A DNA stretch of 64,000 nucleotides from Enterobacter sp. kpr-6 (GTDB lineage: Bacteria; Pseudomonadota; Gammaproteobacteria; Enterobacterales; Enterobacteriaceae): the NCBI RefSeq assembly GCF_900116015.1, contig NZ_FOYH01000013.1, forward strand, positions 21,058 through 85,057, read 5' to 3'. The first letter of the stretch is position 1. The number at the start of each line of letters is the position of its first letter. Shown one piece after another: positions 33,908-45,444 of the stretch. Below the pieces are notes generated by a model. That model had not been told where the DNA came from. It saw only the letters and a program-made list of their open reading frames with translations, and did no database searches. Both the position numbers and the translations under genes were made by a program.

Positions 33908-34699
33908 TTAGAGATCATATTCCTGGCGTTTTACCTGCTGCCAGACTTCTTCCATTGTTTCCAGGTCAACGCCCGTCATTGTTAGTCCGCGCTCGGCAAC
34001 GATGCGTTCAACTTCCCGGAAACGACGCTCGAATTTCTGATTGGCTTTTTGCAGCGCAACTTCGGCTTTTACACCTAAATGACGGGATAAATTGACGGTA
34101 GCGAAGAGTAAATCGCCCATCTCTTCTTCCACCCGCGCCTGATCGACCACCGCCTGTTTAGCCTCATCCATGACCTCGTCGATTTCTTCGTAAACTTTTT
34201 CGACCACCGGGCCGAGCGAGGTCCAGTCAAACCCCACGGTTGAGCAGCGTTTCTGGATTTTTTGCGCGCGCATCAGCGCCGGGAAGCTCAGAGGAATATC
34301 ATCCAGAGCGGAGTGCTGTTCTTTTTGCGCCCGCTCTTCGGTTTTAATCTTTTCCCAGCGAGCCAGCACTTCGGTGCTGTCGCCCGCTGTAGCATCGCCG
34401 AAAATATGCGGGTGGCGGCGTTCGAGTTTGTCGCTGATGGCCGCGCAAATATCGTTGAAGTCAAAGCGCCCTTCTTCCTGCGCCATCTGGGCAAAAAACA
34501 CCACCTGGAACAGCAGATCGCCCAGTTCACCGCGCAGATCGTCAAAATCTTCGCGCGCAATGGCGTCCAGCACTTCGTAGGTTTCTTCCAGCGTATAGGG
34601 GGCGATGGTACTGAAGGTTTGCTCTTTATCCCACGGGCATCCGTTTTCCGGGTCGCGCAGGCGTTGCATGATGCCCAGCAGGCGATCGATTTGAGTCAT
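33908..34699 (-). CDS. mazG: Nucleoside triphosphate pyrophosphohydrolase MazG
   Basis: MazG hydrolyses NTPs and dNTPs to monophosphates and pyrophosphate and can lower ppGpp. The 263-residue protein has two tandem MazG domains: the first contains LEETYEVLDAI and LRGELGDLLFQVVFFA, the second KVYEEIDEVMDEA and EEEMGDLLFATVNLSRH. In E. coli K-12 mazEF lies between relA and mazG; here only a repeat cluster does. Confidence 0.95.
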   Translation of the reverse strand: MTQIDRLLGIMQRLRDPENGCPWDKEQTFSTIAPYTLEETYEVLDAIAREDFDDLRGELGDLLFQVVFFAQMAQEEGRFDFNDICAAISDKLERRHPHIFGDATAGDSTEVLARWEKIKTEERAQKEQHSALDDIPLSFPALMRAQKIQKRCSTVGFDWTSLGPVVEKVYEEIDEVMDEAKQAVVDQARVEEEMGDLLFATVNLSRHLGVKAEVALQKANQKFERRFREVERIVAERGLTMTGVDLETMEEVWQQVKRQEYDL

Positions 34700-34737
34700 G
34701 TCTGTTCCTTGAAAATTAAAAGCGGGTGGCGGGATTT

Positions 34738-34868
34738 CCCCTCACCCTAACCCTCTCCCGCCGGGAGAGGGGACAGATTGTGCATCCACTCTTTTGGGGA
34801 GAGGGGACAGATTGTGCGCCGGCCAGGCTTTTCCCCCTCTCCCGTGGGGAGAGGGTCGGGGTGAGGGG
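34738..34868. repeat. Intergenic palindromic repeat cluster 4
   Basis: Two facing units enclose an extra truncated GGGAGAGGGGACAGATTGTG copy, giving two direct copies of that segment about 60 bases apart. The cluster sits between relA and mazG on a shared transcript direction, at the position of mazEF in E. coli K-12. Confidence 0.85.
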
Positions 34869-34873
34869 TAAAC

Positions 34874-37117
34874 TTAACTCCCGTGCAGACGGCGGGCGTC
34901 AATCACATCCGGTACCTGGTTGAGTTTACCCAGCACGCGGCCAAGCACCTGCAGGTTATAGATTTCAATATTCATATCAATAGTGGCCAGTTGCTGTCTG
35001 GTATCACTGCGACTCGCCACGCCCAGCACGTTGACTTTTTCGTTCGCCAGAATAGTGGTGATATCGCGCAGCAATCCGCTGCGATCGTTGGCGGTGACGC
35101 GCACCACCAGCGAGTAGCCCGCCGAGTAACTTTCGCCCCACACCGCGTCGACGATGCGTTCCGGCGCGTGAGACTGCAGTTCGGTGAGCTGATCGCAATC
35201 CGCGCGGTGAATGGAAATCCCCCGCCCCTGGGTAATAAAACCGACAATTTCATCGCCGGGGATCGGCTGGCAGCAACGTGCAATGTGGTGCATCAGATTG
35301 CCCACGCCTTCCACCACCACGCGCCCGTTATCTTTGCGGCCGCTGCGGTTTTGCGGCGTGTAGGTTTTCTGCTGGAGCTGTTTCAGCGCGGCGGCATCCT
35401 GCTCGGCGGCGCTCGGTTTGTTGAACTGCGCCTGCAGGAAATTCACCATCTGATTGAGACGGATATCCCCGCCGCCAATCGCGGCCAGCAACTCGTCCAG
35501 CTCGTTAAAGTTGTAGCGCGGCAGAAGTTGTTTTTCCGCCTCTTTCAGGCTGATGCCCAGATGCTCCAGCTCGTCATCGAGGATCTGCCGTCCTGCCAGG
35601 ATGTTCTTGTCGCGATCCTGCTTGCGGAACCAGGCGTGAATTTTTGAGCGCCCGCGGCTGGTGGTGACGTAGCCGAGGTTCGGGTTCAGCCAGTCGCGGC
35701 TCGGGTTGGGCTGCTTCTGGGTGATGATTTCAATCTGATCGCCCATCTGTAGCTGATAGGTAAAGGGCACGATGCGCCCGCTGATTTTCGCCCCGATGCA
35801 GCGGTGCCCGACGTCGCTGTGGATGTGATAAGCAAAGTCGAGCGGCGTGGAGCCTGCCGGCAAGTCCACCACGTCGCCCTTCGGCGTAAACACATACACG
35901 CGGTCGTCGAAGACCTGACTGCGCACTTCGTCTAGCATCTCGCCGGAATCGGCCATCTCTTCCTGCCAGGCGATCAGCTTACGCAGCCATGCGATGCGAT
36001 CTTCATGGCCTGTGGCGCGTGGGCCCGCAGCGGCAGCACCCTCTTTGTACTTCCAGTGTGCGGCGACGCCCAGTTCGGCATCTTCGTGCATCTGTTTCGT
36101 GCGGATCTGGATTTCGACGGTTTTCCCGCCAGGCCCCAGCACCACGGTATGAATCGACTGGTAGCCGTTAGGCTTCGGGTTCGCCACGTAGTCGTCGAAC
36201 TCATCCGGCAGGTGGCGATAGTGAGTGTGCACTATCCCCAGCGCGGCATAGCAGTCCTGCAAGCGTTCCGCGACGATGCGCACCGCGCGCACGTCAAACA
36301 GCTCGTCAAACGCGAGGTGTTTTTTCTGCATTTTGCGCCAGATGCTGTAGATGTGTTTTGGCCGTCCGTAGACTTCTGCCTTCACGCCTTCGGTTTTCAT
36401 CTCCGCGCGCAAATGGCCGACAAACTCATCAATATAATGCTCGCGGTCGATGCGGCGTTCGTGGAGCAGCTTGGCGATACGTTTGTATTCATCCGGGTGC
36501 AGGTAGCGGAAGCAGTAATCTTCCAGCTCCCATTTCAACTGCCCGATGCCTAAGCGGTTCGCCAGCGGCGCATAAATGTTGGTGCACTCTTTTGCCGCCA
36601 GCACCCGTTCATCTTCCGGCGCGTCTTTTACTTCACGCAGGTGCGCCACGCGCTCGGCAAGTTTAATGACCACGCAGCGGAAATCATCCACCATCGCCAG
36701 CAGCATCCGGCGGACGTTATCGACCTGTTCTGAGGAGACGGAATCGGTGTGCGTGGCTTTTAGCTGGCGGATCGCCGCCATATCGCGTACGCCGTGGATC
36801 AAATCAACGATGGCCTTGCCGACGCTCTCCTGCATCACGTCTTCACTGACGACGTTCGCATCCGCCAGCGGGAAGAGCAGCGCCGCACGCAGCGTGTCGA
36901 TATCCATGCTTAACATGGAGAGGATTTCGACCATTTCCACGCCGCGCCACAGCAGCAGCTCGGCGTCAGGATGGCCCTGGGTTTGTTGCAGGCAGTACGC
37001 CCAGGTTTCGGCTAAGCGTTCACATGAGGGCTGGCTTGAGATGCCAAGACTGGCGATCCATTTTTCTGAGTCGAATTCACCCGCCCGATTAAGATGTGCA
37101 CTTCTTACCGCAACCAT
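34874..37117 (-). CDS. relA: GTP pyrophosphokinase RelA
   Basis: RelA makes (p)ppGpp on ribosomes carrying uncharged tRNA. The 747-residue protein has the inactive HD-like domain (about 1-190), the synthetase domain (YGRPKHIYSIWRKMQKK, DYVANPKPNGYQSIHT), the TGS domain (VFTPKGDVVDLPAGSTPLDFAY), a zinc-finger region with the CC in HIARCCQPIPGDEI, and a C-terminal ACT domain. It is three residues longer than E. coli RelA, with small insertions after KEGAAA and in the QNRS linker. Confidence 0.97.
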   Translation of the reverse strand: MVAVRSAHLNRAGEFDSEKWIASLGISSQPSCERLAETWAYCLQQTQGHPDAELLLWRGVEMVEILSMLSMDIDTLRAALLFPLADANVVSEDVMQESVGKAIVDLIHGVRDMAAIRQLKATHTDSVSSEQVDNVRRMLLAMVDDFRCVVIKLAERVAHLREVKDAPEDERVLAAKECTNIYAPLANRLGIGQLKWELEDYCFRYLHPDEYKRIAKLLHERRIDREHYIDEFVGHLRAEMKTEGVKAEVYGRPKHIYSIWRKMQKKHLAFDELFDVRAVRIVAERLQDCYAALGIVHTHYRHLPDEFDDYVANPKPNGYQSIHTVVLGPGGKTVEIQIRTKQMHEDAELGVAAHWKYKEGAAAAGPRATGHEDRIAWLRKLIAWQEEMADSGEMLDEVRSQVFDDRVYVFTPKGDVVDLPAGSTPLDFAYHIHSDVGHRCIGAKISGRIVPFTYQLQMGDQIEIITQKQPNPSRDWLNPNLGYVTTSRGRSKIHAWFRKQDRDKNILAGRQILDDELEHLGISLKEAEKQLLPRYNFNELDELLAAIGGGDIRLNQMVNFLQAQFNKPSAAEQDAAALKQLQQKTYTPQNRSGRKDNGRVVVEGVGNLMHHIARCCQPIPGDEIVGFITQGRGISIHRADCDQLTELQSHAPERIVDAVWGESYSAGYSLVVRVTANDRSGLLRDITTILANEKVNVLGVASRSDTRQQLATIDMNIEIYNLQVLGRVLGKLNQVPDVIDARRLHGS

Positions 37118-37164
37118 TGTCCTCTCCTTTAAGGGACTGGGCCTGCCGAATTCGACAAGCCGAA

Positions 37165-38478
37165 TTAATTAGCTGTGTTCACTTCGCGTTCAAATAACAC
37201 CATTGATTCCAGGTGCCCAGTGTGCGGGAACATGTCCAGCATCGCCAGCCGCTGAATTTGGTACCCCGCATTTAATAACGCTTCACTGTCGCGGGCAAGC
37301 GTGGCCGGGTTACAGGAAACATACACCACTTTTATAGGTGCAAGTTTAATTATGTGCTGCATTACGCCTGGTGCACCCGCCCGTGCCGGGTCGAGCAGCA
37401 CCTTGTCAAAACCGTGACGCGCCCAGGGCTGTTGGGTGACATCCTCTTCCAGATTTTCATGAAAGAACGTCACATTCTGTAACCCATTTTGTTCAGCATT
37501 CTCGCGGCCTTTGACCACCAGCGCCTCTACCCCTTCGACACCCACCACGCTGTGCGCGAGTTTCGCCAACGGCAGGGTAAAATTACCCATTCCGCAGAAC
37601 AAATCCAGTACCCGATCGGTGGATTTTACCGCCAGCCACTCCAGCGCACGTGCCACCATCTGTTGATTGACACCATCATTCACCTGAATGAAATCGCGCG
37701 GGCTGAAGGTTAAGCGTAGTCCGTCTGACGTATACCAGGGAGCATCGCCGGTTACCGGTTCCAGTATCCCGCTTTCCGGCGCGAGGAATAGCGCAACACC
37801 CTGAGAATGCGAAAAGCGTTCCAGTTTTTCTTTATCTTTGGCATTAAGCGGGGCGGTATGGCGCAGCACCATCAGCGGGCCGTTGTCGGCGGCAACCAGT
37901 TCGACATGCCCCAGATGGCGCGGAGCGGATAACGTCAGCAGGCACTCACGCAATGGCTTAAGCAATGCCTCAAGAGTGGGCACCAGTACCGGGCATTGCA
38001 TTACGTTTATGATTTCATTTGAGCTGGCTTTGCGAAAACCCATTTCGAGCTTTTGCGTTTTAGCCTGAACATTCAGGCTCAGGCGCGCGCGACGGCGGTA
38101 ACCCCACGGGCGGTCAGCGATAATCTCGTCAACGTCATGCTTAATTAATCGGGCCAGCGCGCCGCTTTTACTCTGTTGTTGCAGAGGTACACTGGCATGC
38201 TGCTGCTGACAGCCGCCGCACACGCCAAAGTGCGGGCACGGAGGCGTTTCCCGTTCCGGGCTGTCGTTAAGGCGTCGGGTAACGCGACCGCGAGCGTAGT
38301 GCCGCTTGTCTTCCGTCAGGGTGATTTCCGCACGCTCTTGCGGCAAAAGACCGGGTATAAAGAGCGTTTTACCGTTATGGTGAGCGACGCCCTGGCCAAA
38401 CGGATCCAGTTCGCTCGCGTCAACTGTTATGATCTGACGCGTCGCCACGCGTCGTTTTGCAGAGTAGAATTGCGCCAT
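37165..38478 (-). CDS. rlmD: 23S rRNA (uracil-1939-C5)-methyltransferase RlmD
   Basis: RlmD methylates U1939 of 23S rRNA. The 437-residue protein has an N-terminal TRAM domain, the iron-sulfur cysteines in [14 protein letters not shown], the SAM motif [16 protein letters not shown] and the catalytic cysteine in [13 protein letters not shown]. The start is the ATG of [10 protein letters not shown]; six further codons upstream are open. It is divergent from barA. Confidence 0.95.
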   Translation of the reverse strand: MAQFYSAKRRVATRQIITVDASELDPFGQGVAHHNGKTLFIPGLLPQERAEITLTEDKRHYARGRVTRRLNDSPERETPPCPHFGVCGGCQQQHASVPLQQQSKSGALARLIKHDVDEIIADRPWGYRRRARLSLNVQAKTQKLEMGFRKASSNEIINVMQCPVLVPTLEALLKPLRECLLTLSAPRHLGHVELVAADNGPLMVLRHTAPLNAKDKEKLERFSHSQGVALFLAPESGILEPVTGDAPWYTSDGLRLTFSPRDFIQVNDGVNQQMVARALEWLAVKSTDRVLDLFCGMGNFTLPLAKLAHSVVGVEGVEALVVKGRENAEQNGLQNVTFFHENLEEDVTQQPWARHGFDKVLLDPARAGAPGVMQHIIKLAPIKVVYVSCNPATLARDSEALLNAGYQIQRLAMLDMFPHTGHLESMVLFEREVNTAN

Positions 38479-38535
38479 CGCCGGGAATTTTCTCAATCAA
38501 ACATAATGGCCCTAATTGTCCCATAACGGAACTCC

Positions 38536-41292
38536 ATGACCAACTACAGCCTGCGTGCCCGCATGATGATTTTGATTCTGGCACCCACCGTTCTGATCGG
38601 TTTATTACTCAGCATCTTCTTCGTGGTACACCGTTACAACGATTTACAGCAACAGCTTGAAGACGCCGGGGCCAGCATTATTGAGCCGCTTGCCGTGTCC
38701 ACGGAATATGGCATGAATCTCCAGGATCGCGAGTCCATCCGGCAGTTGATCAGCGTGTTACATCGCCGCCACTCCGATATTGTGCGGGTGATTTCGATCT
38801 ACGATCGGCGCAATAACCTGTTCGTGACCTCCAATTTCAATCTCGATCCCGCCGGGCTGCAACTGCCTGCGGGCGCGCCCATGCCGCCGCGTTTAAGCGT
38901 GATGCGCAAAGGCGAGTCTATGATTTTGCGCACGCCCATCGTGTCGGAAGGTTATTCACCCGATGAATCCTCCAGCACCGACGCAAAAGCAGATCAAAAT
39001 ATGTTGGGGTATGTGGCGCTGGAACTGGATCTGCGCTCCGTGCGCCTGCAACAGTACAAAGAGATTTTCATCTCAAGCGTGATGATGCTGTTTTGCATCG
39101 GTATTGCGCTGATTTTTGGCTGGCGGCTGATGCGCGATGTCACCGGCCCTATCCGCAACATGGTAAACACCGTTGACCGTATCCGCCGTGGTCAACTGGA
39201 CAGCCGGGTCGAAGGCTTTATGCTCGGCGAACTGGATATGCTGAAAAACGGCATCAACTCGATGGCGATGTCGCTGGCGGCCTATCACGAGGAGATGCAG
39301 CACAATATTGACCAGGCCACCTCCGATCTGCGGGAAACCCTTGAGCAGATGGAGATCCAGAACGTCGAACTGGATCTGGCGAAAAAACGCGCTCAGGAAG
39401 CCGCGCGTATCAAATCCGAGTTTCTGGCGAATATGTCGCACGAACTCCGCACGCCGCTCAATGGCGTTATTGGCTTTACCCGGCTGACGCTGAAATCACA
39501 ACTCAACAGCACCCAGCGCGATCATCTGCACACCATTGAACGCTCGGCCAATAACCTGCTGGCTATCATCAATGACGTGCTCGATTTCTCGAAACTGGAA
39601 GCCGGAAAACTGATCCTCGAAAGCATTCCCTTCCCGCTGCGTAATTCGCTGGATGAAATCGTCACGCTGCTGGCCCATGCCGCTCACGACAAGGGCCTGG
39701 AGCTGACGCTGAACATTAAAAATGACGTGCCGGATAACGTCATTGGCGATCCGCTGCGTCTGCAACAGGTGATCACCAACCTGGTCGGCAATGCGATTAA
39801 ATTTACCGAACACGGCAATATCGACGTGCTGGTCGAGAAGCGCTCCCTCAGCAATAACAAAGTGCAGATTGAGGTGCAGATCCGCGACACCGGCATCGGC
39901 ATCCCTGAGCGCGACCAGTCGCGGCTGTTCCAGGCGTTCCGCCAGGCGGATGCGAGCATTTCGCGGCGGCACGGCGGCACCGGGCTGGGACTGGTGATCA
40001 CACAGAAGCTGGTCAATGAAATGGGCGGCGATATCTCCTTCCACAGCCAGCCGAATCGCGGTTCAACCTTCTGGTTCCACATTAATCTGGATCTGAACCC
40101 GAATGTGATCAACGAAGGTCCGGCCATGGACTGCCTCAATGGAAAACGGCTTGCTTACATTGAACCGAACGCCACCGCCGCCCAGTGTACGCTGGATGTG
40201 CTGAGCACCACGCCGCTGGAGGTGATCTACAGCCCGACGTTTTCTGCCCTGCCGGATGAGCACTACGACATTCTGCTCTTCGCCATGCCGGTCACGCTTC
40301 AGGAGCCGCTCTCCATGCAGCATGGCCGACTGGCAAAAGCGGCCACAATGACCGATTTCCTGCTGCTGGCGCTGCCCTGCCACGCGCAGATTAGCGCCGA
40401 AGAACTTAAACAGGATGGGGCGGCGGCCTGCCTGCTGAAGCCACTGACCGCCACCCGTCTGCTGCCCGCCGTTACCGCCTATTGCCAGATCAGTCGTGAC
40501 GAAGGGCTCCTGCCCGTTAACGACAATAAGCTGGCGATGAGCGTCATGGCGGTGGATGACAATCCGGCCAACCTGAAGCTGATTGGCGCGCTGCTTGAGG
40601 ATCAGGTGCAGCAGGTTCAGCTCTGTGATAACGGCCAGCAGGCTATCGATCGGGCGCGTCAGATGCAGTTTGATTTGATTCTGATGGATATTCAGATGCC
40701 GGATATGGACGGCATCCGGGCCTGCGAACTCATTCGCCAGTTGCCGCACCAGCAGCAGACGCCGGTGATTGCCGTCACCGCGCATGCGATGGCGGGGCAA
40801 AAAGAGAAGCTGTTAAGCGCCGGGATGAACGACTATCTGGCGAAACCTATCGAAGAGGATAAACTTCGCAGCCTGTTGCTGCGTTATATGCCGGGCTCGG
40901 GCATGACCGCCCGGCTGCCGCCTGCGGAGCCGGTGGAAGTACCGGTGAATCCGAATGCAACGCTCGACTGGCAACTGGCCCTGCGGCAGGCAGCGGGCAA
41001 GAGCGATCTGGCGCGGGAAATGCTCCAGATGCTTATCGCCTTCCTGCCGGAAATTCGCAATAAAGTGGAAGAACAACTGGTCAATGAAGCGCCGGAAGGT
41101 CTGGTCGAGGCGATCCACAAACTGCACGGAAGCTGCGGCTACAGCGGCGTCCCACGCCTGAAAAATCTTTGCTATCTGATTGAACACCAGTTGCGCAGCG
41201 GCACTCCCGCTGAGGAGCTTGAACCGGAGCTTCTGGAATTGCTGGATGAGATGGATAACGTGGCGCGCGAGGCGGGGAAGGTATTGGGTTAA
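38536..41292 (+). CDS. barA: Hybrid sensor histidine kinase BarA
   Basis: BarA phosphorylates the response regulator UvrY, which activates csrB and csrC transcription. The 918-residue protein, the E. coli length, has two membrane segments (about 10-31 and 178-198) around a periplasmic region, then HAMP, HisKA with His302 ([11 protein letters not shown]), an HATPase domain ([21 protein letters not shown]), a receiver ([14 protein letters not shown]) and a C-terminal HPt domain ([12 protein letters not shown]). Its output RNA gene, csrB, is in this window. Confidence 0.97.
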   Translation: MTNYSLRARMMILILAPTVLIGLLLSIFFVVHRYNDLQQQLEDAGASIIEPLAVSTEYGMNLQDRESIRQLISVLHRRHSDIVRVISIYDRRNNLFVTSNFNLDPAGLQLPAGAPMPPRLSVMRKGESMILRTPIVSEGYSPDESSSTDAKADQNMLGYVALELDLRSVRLQQYKEIFISSVMMLFCIGIALIFGWRLMRDVTGPIRNMVNTVDRIRRGQLDSRVEGFMLGELDMLKNGINSMAMSLAAYHEEMQHNIDQATSDLRETLEQMEIQNVELDLAKKRAQEAARIKSEFLANMSHELRTPLNGVIGFTRLTLKSQLNSTQRDHLHTIERSANNLLAIINDVLDFSKLEAGKLILESIPFPLRNSLDEIVTLLAHAAHDKGLELTLNIKNDVPDNVIGDPLRLQQVITNLVGNAIKFTEHGNIDVLVEKRSLSNNKVQIEVQIRDTGIGIPERDQSRLFQAFRQADASISRRHGGTGLGLVITQKLVNEMGGDISFHSQPNRGSTFWFHINLDLNPNVINEGPAMDCLNGKRLAYIEPNATAAQCTLDVLSTTPLEVIYSPTFSALPDEHYDILLFAMPVTLQEPLSMQHGRLAKAATMTDFLLLALPCHAQISAEELKQDGAAACLLKPLTATRLLPAVTAYCQISRDEGLLPVNDNKLAMSVMAVDDNPANLKLIGALLEDQVQQVQLCDNGQQAIDRARQMQFDLILMDIQMPDMDGIRACELIRQLPHQQQTPVIAVTAHAMAGQKEKLLSAGMNDYLAKPIEEDKLRSLLLRYMPGSGMTARLPPAEPVEVPVNPNATLDWQLALRQAAGKSDLAREMLQMLIAFLPEIRNKVEEQLVNEAPEGLVEAIHKLHGSCGYSGVPRLKNLCYLIEHQLRSGTPAEELEPELLELLDEMDNVAREAGKVLG

Positions 41293-41297
41293 TTTAC

Positions 41298-41518
41298 CCT
41301 CACCCCGGCCCTCTCCCTAAGGGAGAGGGGGAAGTCAGTCCGCACTCGATCTGTCGCTCAGGGAGAGGGGGAAAGTCAGTCCGTGCTCGATCTGTCGCTC
41401 AGGGAGAGGGGGAAAGGTAATTTACCCTCACCCCGGCCCTCTCCCTGAGGGAGAGGGGGAAAGTCAGTCTGTGCTCGATCTGTCCCCTCTCCCCTGGGGA
41501 GAGGGTTAGGGTGAGGGG
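41298..41518. repeat. Intergenic palindromic repeat cluster 5, tandem array
   Basis: Between convergent barA and garK there are several units of the family. These include at least two direct copies of a roughly 40-base segment running from GGGAGAGGGGGAAAG through TCCGTGCTCGATCTGTCGCTCA. Outer ends are CCCTCACCCCGG and TTAGGGTGAGGGG. The array suggests local duplication within the cluster. Confidence 0.85.
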
Positions 41519-42661
41519 TTACTTAATCCCCTGCCCCGCTTTCAACACCGCGGCCACATTACGCGCCGTCAGGCGGACGTTTTCACCGGCATTTTCCAGC
41601 GCGTCTTCCAGCGAACATATCGTAAAAATCACGCTGAAAACCGCATCTAAACCGTGCTCATGCACCACGCCGACATCGGCCGTCAGGCTACCGGCAATGC
41701 CGATCACCGGTTTGTTATAGCGTTTCGCCACTTTCGCCACGCCCACCGGCACTTTGCCGTTGATGGTCTGGCTGTCGATGCGTCCTTCCCCGGTAATCAC
41801 CAGATCGGCATCTTTAACGTGCTCATCAAGGTGCAGCGCGTCGGTCACAATCTCAATGCCCCGGCGCAGTTCCGCGCCGCAAAAGGCGTACAGCGCCGCA
41901 CCCATGCCCCCGGCAGCTCCGCCGCCAGCCAGCTTTAACACGTCGACATCCAGGTCATGCTGAATAATGCGCGCGTAGTGATGCAGCCCATTGTCGAGCC
42001 GGACAATCATCTCCGGCGTCGCCCCTTTTTGCGGGCCAAACACCGCCGATGCGCCATCGTCGCCGGTTAACGGGTTAGTCACGTCACAGGCCACTTCGAT
42101 GCGACAGGTTTTAAGGCGTTTATCCAGTTCGCTGATGTCGATTTTTGCCAGCCGATCCAGTTCGCCGCCGCCCTGTCCAAGTGATTCACCGTCGGCATTG
42201 AGCAGTTTCGCGCCCAGCGCCTGCACCATACCGGCACCACCGTCATTGGTCGCACTGCCGCCAATGCCAATGATGATATGTTTAACCCCTGCATCCAGCG
42301 CATGACGAATCAGCTCGCCCGTGCCTCTGGAGGTGGTAATTAACGGATTGCGTTTTGCTGGCGGAACTAACTCCAGCCCGCTGGCCGCCGCCATTTCAAT
42401 GAAAGCCGAGCGCTCATCCCCGGAAAGGCCATAAAATCCTTTTACGCTCTCCCCAAGCGGCCCGGTGACGTCAACATGAATAATGCGACCGGCAGTCGCT
42501 TCAACCATAGCCTGGACCGTTCCTTCACCCCCATCGGCCACCGGAAGCTTTATGTAATCGGCATCTGGCCAGATTTCACGAAAACCCTGCTCAATGGCTG
42601 TCGCTACTTCAAGCGCACTCAAACTTTCTTTATATGAGTCCGGTGCGATCACTATTTTCAT
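41519..42661 (-). CDS. garK: Glycerate 2-kinase
   Basis: The enzyme phosphorylates D-glycerate to 2-phosphoglycerate, the last dedicated step of glucarate/galactarate breakdown. The 380-residue protein begins [20 protein letters not shown] and contains [24 protein letters not shown] and [12 protein letters not shown], all typical of the GarK/GlxK family. GarK and the allantoin-linked GlxK are close paralogues; the position behind gudP-gudX-gudD favours GarK. Aldolase and reductase genes (garL, garR) are not in the window. Confidence 0.88.
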   Translation of the reverse strand: MKIVIAPDSYKESLSALEVATAIEQGFREIWPDADYIKLPVADGGEGTVQAMVEATAGRIIHVDVTGPLGESVKGFYGLSGDERSAFIEMAAASGLELVPPAKRNPLITTSRGTGELIRHALDAGVKHIIIGIGGSATNDGGAGMVQALGAKLLNADGESLGQGGGELDRLAKIDISELDKRLKTCRIEVACDVTNPLTGDDGASAVFGPQKGATPEMIVRLDNGLHHYARIIQHDLDVDVLKLAGGGAAGGMGAALYAFCGAELRRGIEIVTDALHLDEHVKDADLVITGEGRIDSQTINGKVPVGVAKVAKRYNKPVIGIAGSLTADVGVVHEHGLDAVFSVIFTICSLEDALENAGENVRLTARNVAAVLKAGQGIK

Positions 42662-42709
42662 AAAGCATCCTTACGCATGTTGACTGTGATAAGCATAAAA
42701 CAGGAAATT

Positions 42710-42731
42710 GACCGGCCCACTGGGACCGGTC
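42710..42731 (-). terminator. Hairpin between gudD and garK
   Basis: GACCGGTCCCA pairs with TGGGCCGGTC with one bulged base, starting about ten bases after the gudD stop. AATTTCC follows rather than a real T-run, so it may be a partial terminator or a processing site within a gud-garK transcript. Confidence 0.4.
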
Positions 42732-42740
42732 CCACAGCAC

Positions 42741-44081
42741 TTAGCGTACCATGCAAGGACGTTTATTATCAAACGTCCAGTTCGGGATCAGGTACTGCAT
42801 CCCCATCGCATCGTCACGTGCGCCCAGACCATGTTTCTGATACAGCTCGTGCGCGATCATCACCTGGTCCATATCCAGTTCTACGCCAAGGCCCGGCTTG
42901 TTCGGGACCTGCACCATGCCGCCTTTGATTTCAAACGGCTCTTTGGTCAGACGCTGGTTCCCTTCCTGCCAGATCCAGTGAGTATCGATAGCGGTGATTT
43001 TGCCCGGTGCGGCAGCGGCCACGTGGGTAAACATCGCCAGCGAAATATCAAAGTGGTTGTTAGAGTGTGAACCCCAGGTGAGGCCGAATTCGTGGCACAT
43101 TTGCGCCACGCGCACGGAGCCCTGCATGGTCCAGAAGTGCGGGTCAGCCAGCGGGATATCCACTGATTGCAGAGAGAGCGTATGGCCCATCTGCCGCCAG
43201 TCGGTAGCGATCATGTTGGTCGCGGTCGGCAGGCCGGTTGCGCGACGGAATTCCGCCATCACTTCACGGCCGGAGAAGCCCTGCTCTGCACCGCACGGAT
43301 CTTCCGCGTAGGCCAGCGATCCTTTCAGGTATTTACCGATCCTGATCGCTTCATCTAATGACCAGGCCCCGTTTGGATCGAGGGTCACGCGCGCCTCCGG
43401 GAAGCGTTTTGCCAGCGCGACAATGGATTCCGCTTCTTCTTCGCCCGCCAGCACGCCGCCTTTGAGTTTGAAGTCGTTGAAGCCATATTTTTCGTAAGCG
43501 GCTTCCGCCAGACGCACGACCGCGTCCGGGGTCATGGCTTCGTCATGACGCAGGCGGTACCAGTCGCATTTCTCATCCGGCTGGCTCTGGTACGGCAGCG
43601 GAGTACGTTTGCGATCGCCGACGAAGAACAGGTAGCCCAGCATTTCCACTTCGCTGCGCTGCTGGCCATCGCCCAGCAAGGTCGCGACGTTTACGCCGAG
43701 GTGCTGACCCAGCAGGTCAAGCATGGCGGCTTCAATACCGGTGACCACGTGAATGGTGGTGCGCAGATCGAACGTTTGCAGGCCACGGCCACTGGCATCG
43801 CGGTCGGCGAAGGCGTTGCGTACTGCCGTCAGGATATTTTTGTATTCACCGACGGTTTTGCCCACGACCAGCGCCGCAGCGTCTTCCAGAGTCTGACGGA
43901 TTTTCTCGCCGCCCGGAATTTCACCTACCCCTGTATGACCTGAGTTGTCTTTGATAATCACGATATTACGTGTAAAGAATGGCGCGTGCGCCCCGCTCAG
44001 GTTCATCAACATGCTGTCATGTCCGGCAACCGGGATGACCTGCATGGAAGTGACAACAGGAGTAAAAGTATTCGTGCTCAT
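42741..44081 (-). CDS. gudD: Glucarate dehydratase GudD
   Basis: GudD dehydrates D-glucarate to 5-keto-4-deoxyglucarate. The 446-residue enolase-superfamily protein has the base motif FKLKGG, the metal ligands in TLDPNGAW and [27 protein letters not shown] and the His-Asp region [10 protein letters not shown]. It equals the E. coli protein in length. TAAGCTA separates AAGGA from the ATG. Confidence 0.96.
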   Translation of the reverse strand: MSTNTFTPVVTSMQVIPVAGHDSMLMNLSGAHAPFFTRNIVIIKDNSGHTGVGEIPGGEKIRQTLEDAAALVVGKTVGEYKNILTAVRNAFADRDASGRGLQTFDLRTTIHVVTGIEAAMLDLLGQHLGVNVATLLGDGQQRSEVEMLGYLFFVGDRKRTPLPYQSQPDEKCDWYRLRHDEAMTPDAVVRLAEAAYEKYGFNDFKLKGGVLAGEEEAESIVALAKRFPEARVTLDPNGAWSLDEAIRIGKYLKGSLAYAEDPCGAEQGFSGREVMAEFRRATGLPTATNMIATDWRQMGHTLSLQSVDIPLADPHFWTMQGSVRVAQMCHEFGLTWGSHSNNHFDISLAMFTHVAAAAPGKITAIDTHWIWQEGNQRLTKEPFEIKGGMVQVPNKPGLGVELDMDQVMIAHELYQKHGLGARDDAMGMQYLIPNWTFDNKRPCMVR

Positions 44082-44101
44082 TAGCTTATCCTTTTCGTGT
44101 A

Positions 44102-45442
44102 TCAGTGACGTCCGAAGACGGGGCGTTTGCGGTCAAACGTCCAGCCAGGGATGAGATATTGCATCGGGCCTGCATCGTTACGCGCGCCACCCGGCAGGCG
44201 TTTATAGGCCTCGTGCGCTTTTTCGATCTGCGCCCAGTCGATCTCAACGCCCAGTCCCGGTGCATCGGGTACGGCAATTTTGCCCTGCTTAATTTCCAGC
44301 GGTTCTTTGGTCAGGCGTGCCTCGCCTTCCTGCCAGATCCAGTGCGTATCAATTGCGGTCGGTGTCCCCGGTGCCGCAGCCGCCACGTGGGTGAACATCG
44401 CCAGCGAGATATCAAAGTGGTTATTTGAGTGACAGCCCCAGGTTAATCCCCAGTCGTCACACAGTTGCGCCACGCGTACCGCACCCGAGAGCGTCCAGAA
44501 GTGCGGGTCTGCCAGCGGGATATCCACCGCGTTTAGCATCACCGCATGGCCCATTTCACGCCAGTTGGTGGCGATCATGTTGGTGGCGACCGGCAGCCCC
44601 GTTGCCCGGCGGAATTCCGCCATCACTTCACGTCCTGAGAAGCCCTGCTCTGCGCCGCACGGATCTTCGGCGTAGGTCAGGACATCGTTCAGTCCTTTGC
44701 ACAGCGCAATGGCTTCGTCGAGCAGCCATGCGCCATTTGGGTCAACGGTAATACGCGCATCCGGGAAACGTTTTTTGAGTGCGCGTGCGGTTTCGATCTC
44801 CTGCTCGCCGGGCAGTACGCCGCCTTTGAGTTTGAAATCTTTAAAGCCGTAGCGATCCTGCGAGGCTTCCGCCAGCCGCACCACCGCATCGCTGTTGAGC
44901 GCTTCCTGATGACGCAGGTGATACCACTCGTGGTTACCCGCCGTTTTGTCGAGATACGGCAGGTCGGTTTTGTTGCGATCGCCCACGTAGAAGAGATAAC
45001 CGAGCACGGTCACCGCGTCGCGCTGTTTGCCCGGCCCTAGCAGCTCACAGACCGGGACGTTGAGCGCTTTGCCCAGCAGGTCGAGCAGCGCCGCTTCCAG
45101 CGCGGCAACGGCGTTGACGCGCAGTTCAAACGTCCAGGCCCCTTTGCCAAAGGTATCGAAATCCGCAGACTGATTGCCTTTGTGCACCTGCGAAACCACT
45201 TTATTTAAGCGGGCCACTTCCTGGCCCATTACCATCGGGATTGCGTCCACCAGCGTCTGGTAAATCACTTCCCCGCCCGGCGCTTCACCCACGCCGGTGT
45301 TACCGGCGTTGTCGGTGAGTACCACGATATTGCGGGTGAAATACGCGTTGTGCGCACCGCCGATGTTTAACAACATGCTGTCATGCCCGGCGACAGGGAT
45401 CACCTTCATGTCGGTAATAACGGGGCTGGATTGTGTCGTCAT
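44102..45442 (-). CDS. gudX: Glucarate dehydratase-related protein GudX
   Basis: GudX is a paralogue of GudD in the same operon; in E. coli it has low or no dehydratase activity and its role is unclear. The same superfamily motifs are visible ([44 protein letters not shown]). Three ATG codons stand in a row; I used the third (MTTQSS), eight bases from AAAGGA, while the first overlaps the gudP stop codon (ATGA). Confidence 0.93.
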   Translation of the reverse strand: MTTQSSPVITDMKVIPVAGHDSMLLNIGGAHNAYFTRNIVVLTDNAGNTGVGEAPGGEVIYQTLVDAIPMVMGQEVARLNKVVSQVHKGNQSADFDTFGKGAWTFELRVNAVAALEAALLDLLGKALNVPVCELLGPGKQRDAVTVLGYLFYVGDRNKTDLPYLDKTAGNHEWYHLRHQEALNSDAVVRLAEASQDRYGFKDFKLKGGVLPGEQEIETARALKKRFPDARITVDPNGAWLLDEAIALCKGLNDVLTYAEDPCGAEQGFSGREVMAEFRRATGLPVATNMIATNWREMGHAVMLNAVDIPLADPHFWTLSGAVRVAQLCDDWGLTWGCHSNNHFDISLAMFTHVAAAAPGTPTAIDTHWIWQEGEARLTKEPLEIKQGKIAVPDAPGLGVEIDWAQIEKAHEAYKRLPGGARNDAGPMQYLIPGWTFDRKRPVFGRH

Positions 45443-45444
45443 CA

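Noticed and set aside
41298..41518. Repeat array considered as a CRISPR
   Set aside because: Units are variable in length, mirror-imaged and shared with other intergenic sites; there are no unique spacers of constant size.
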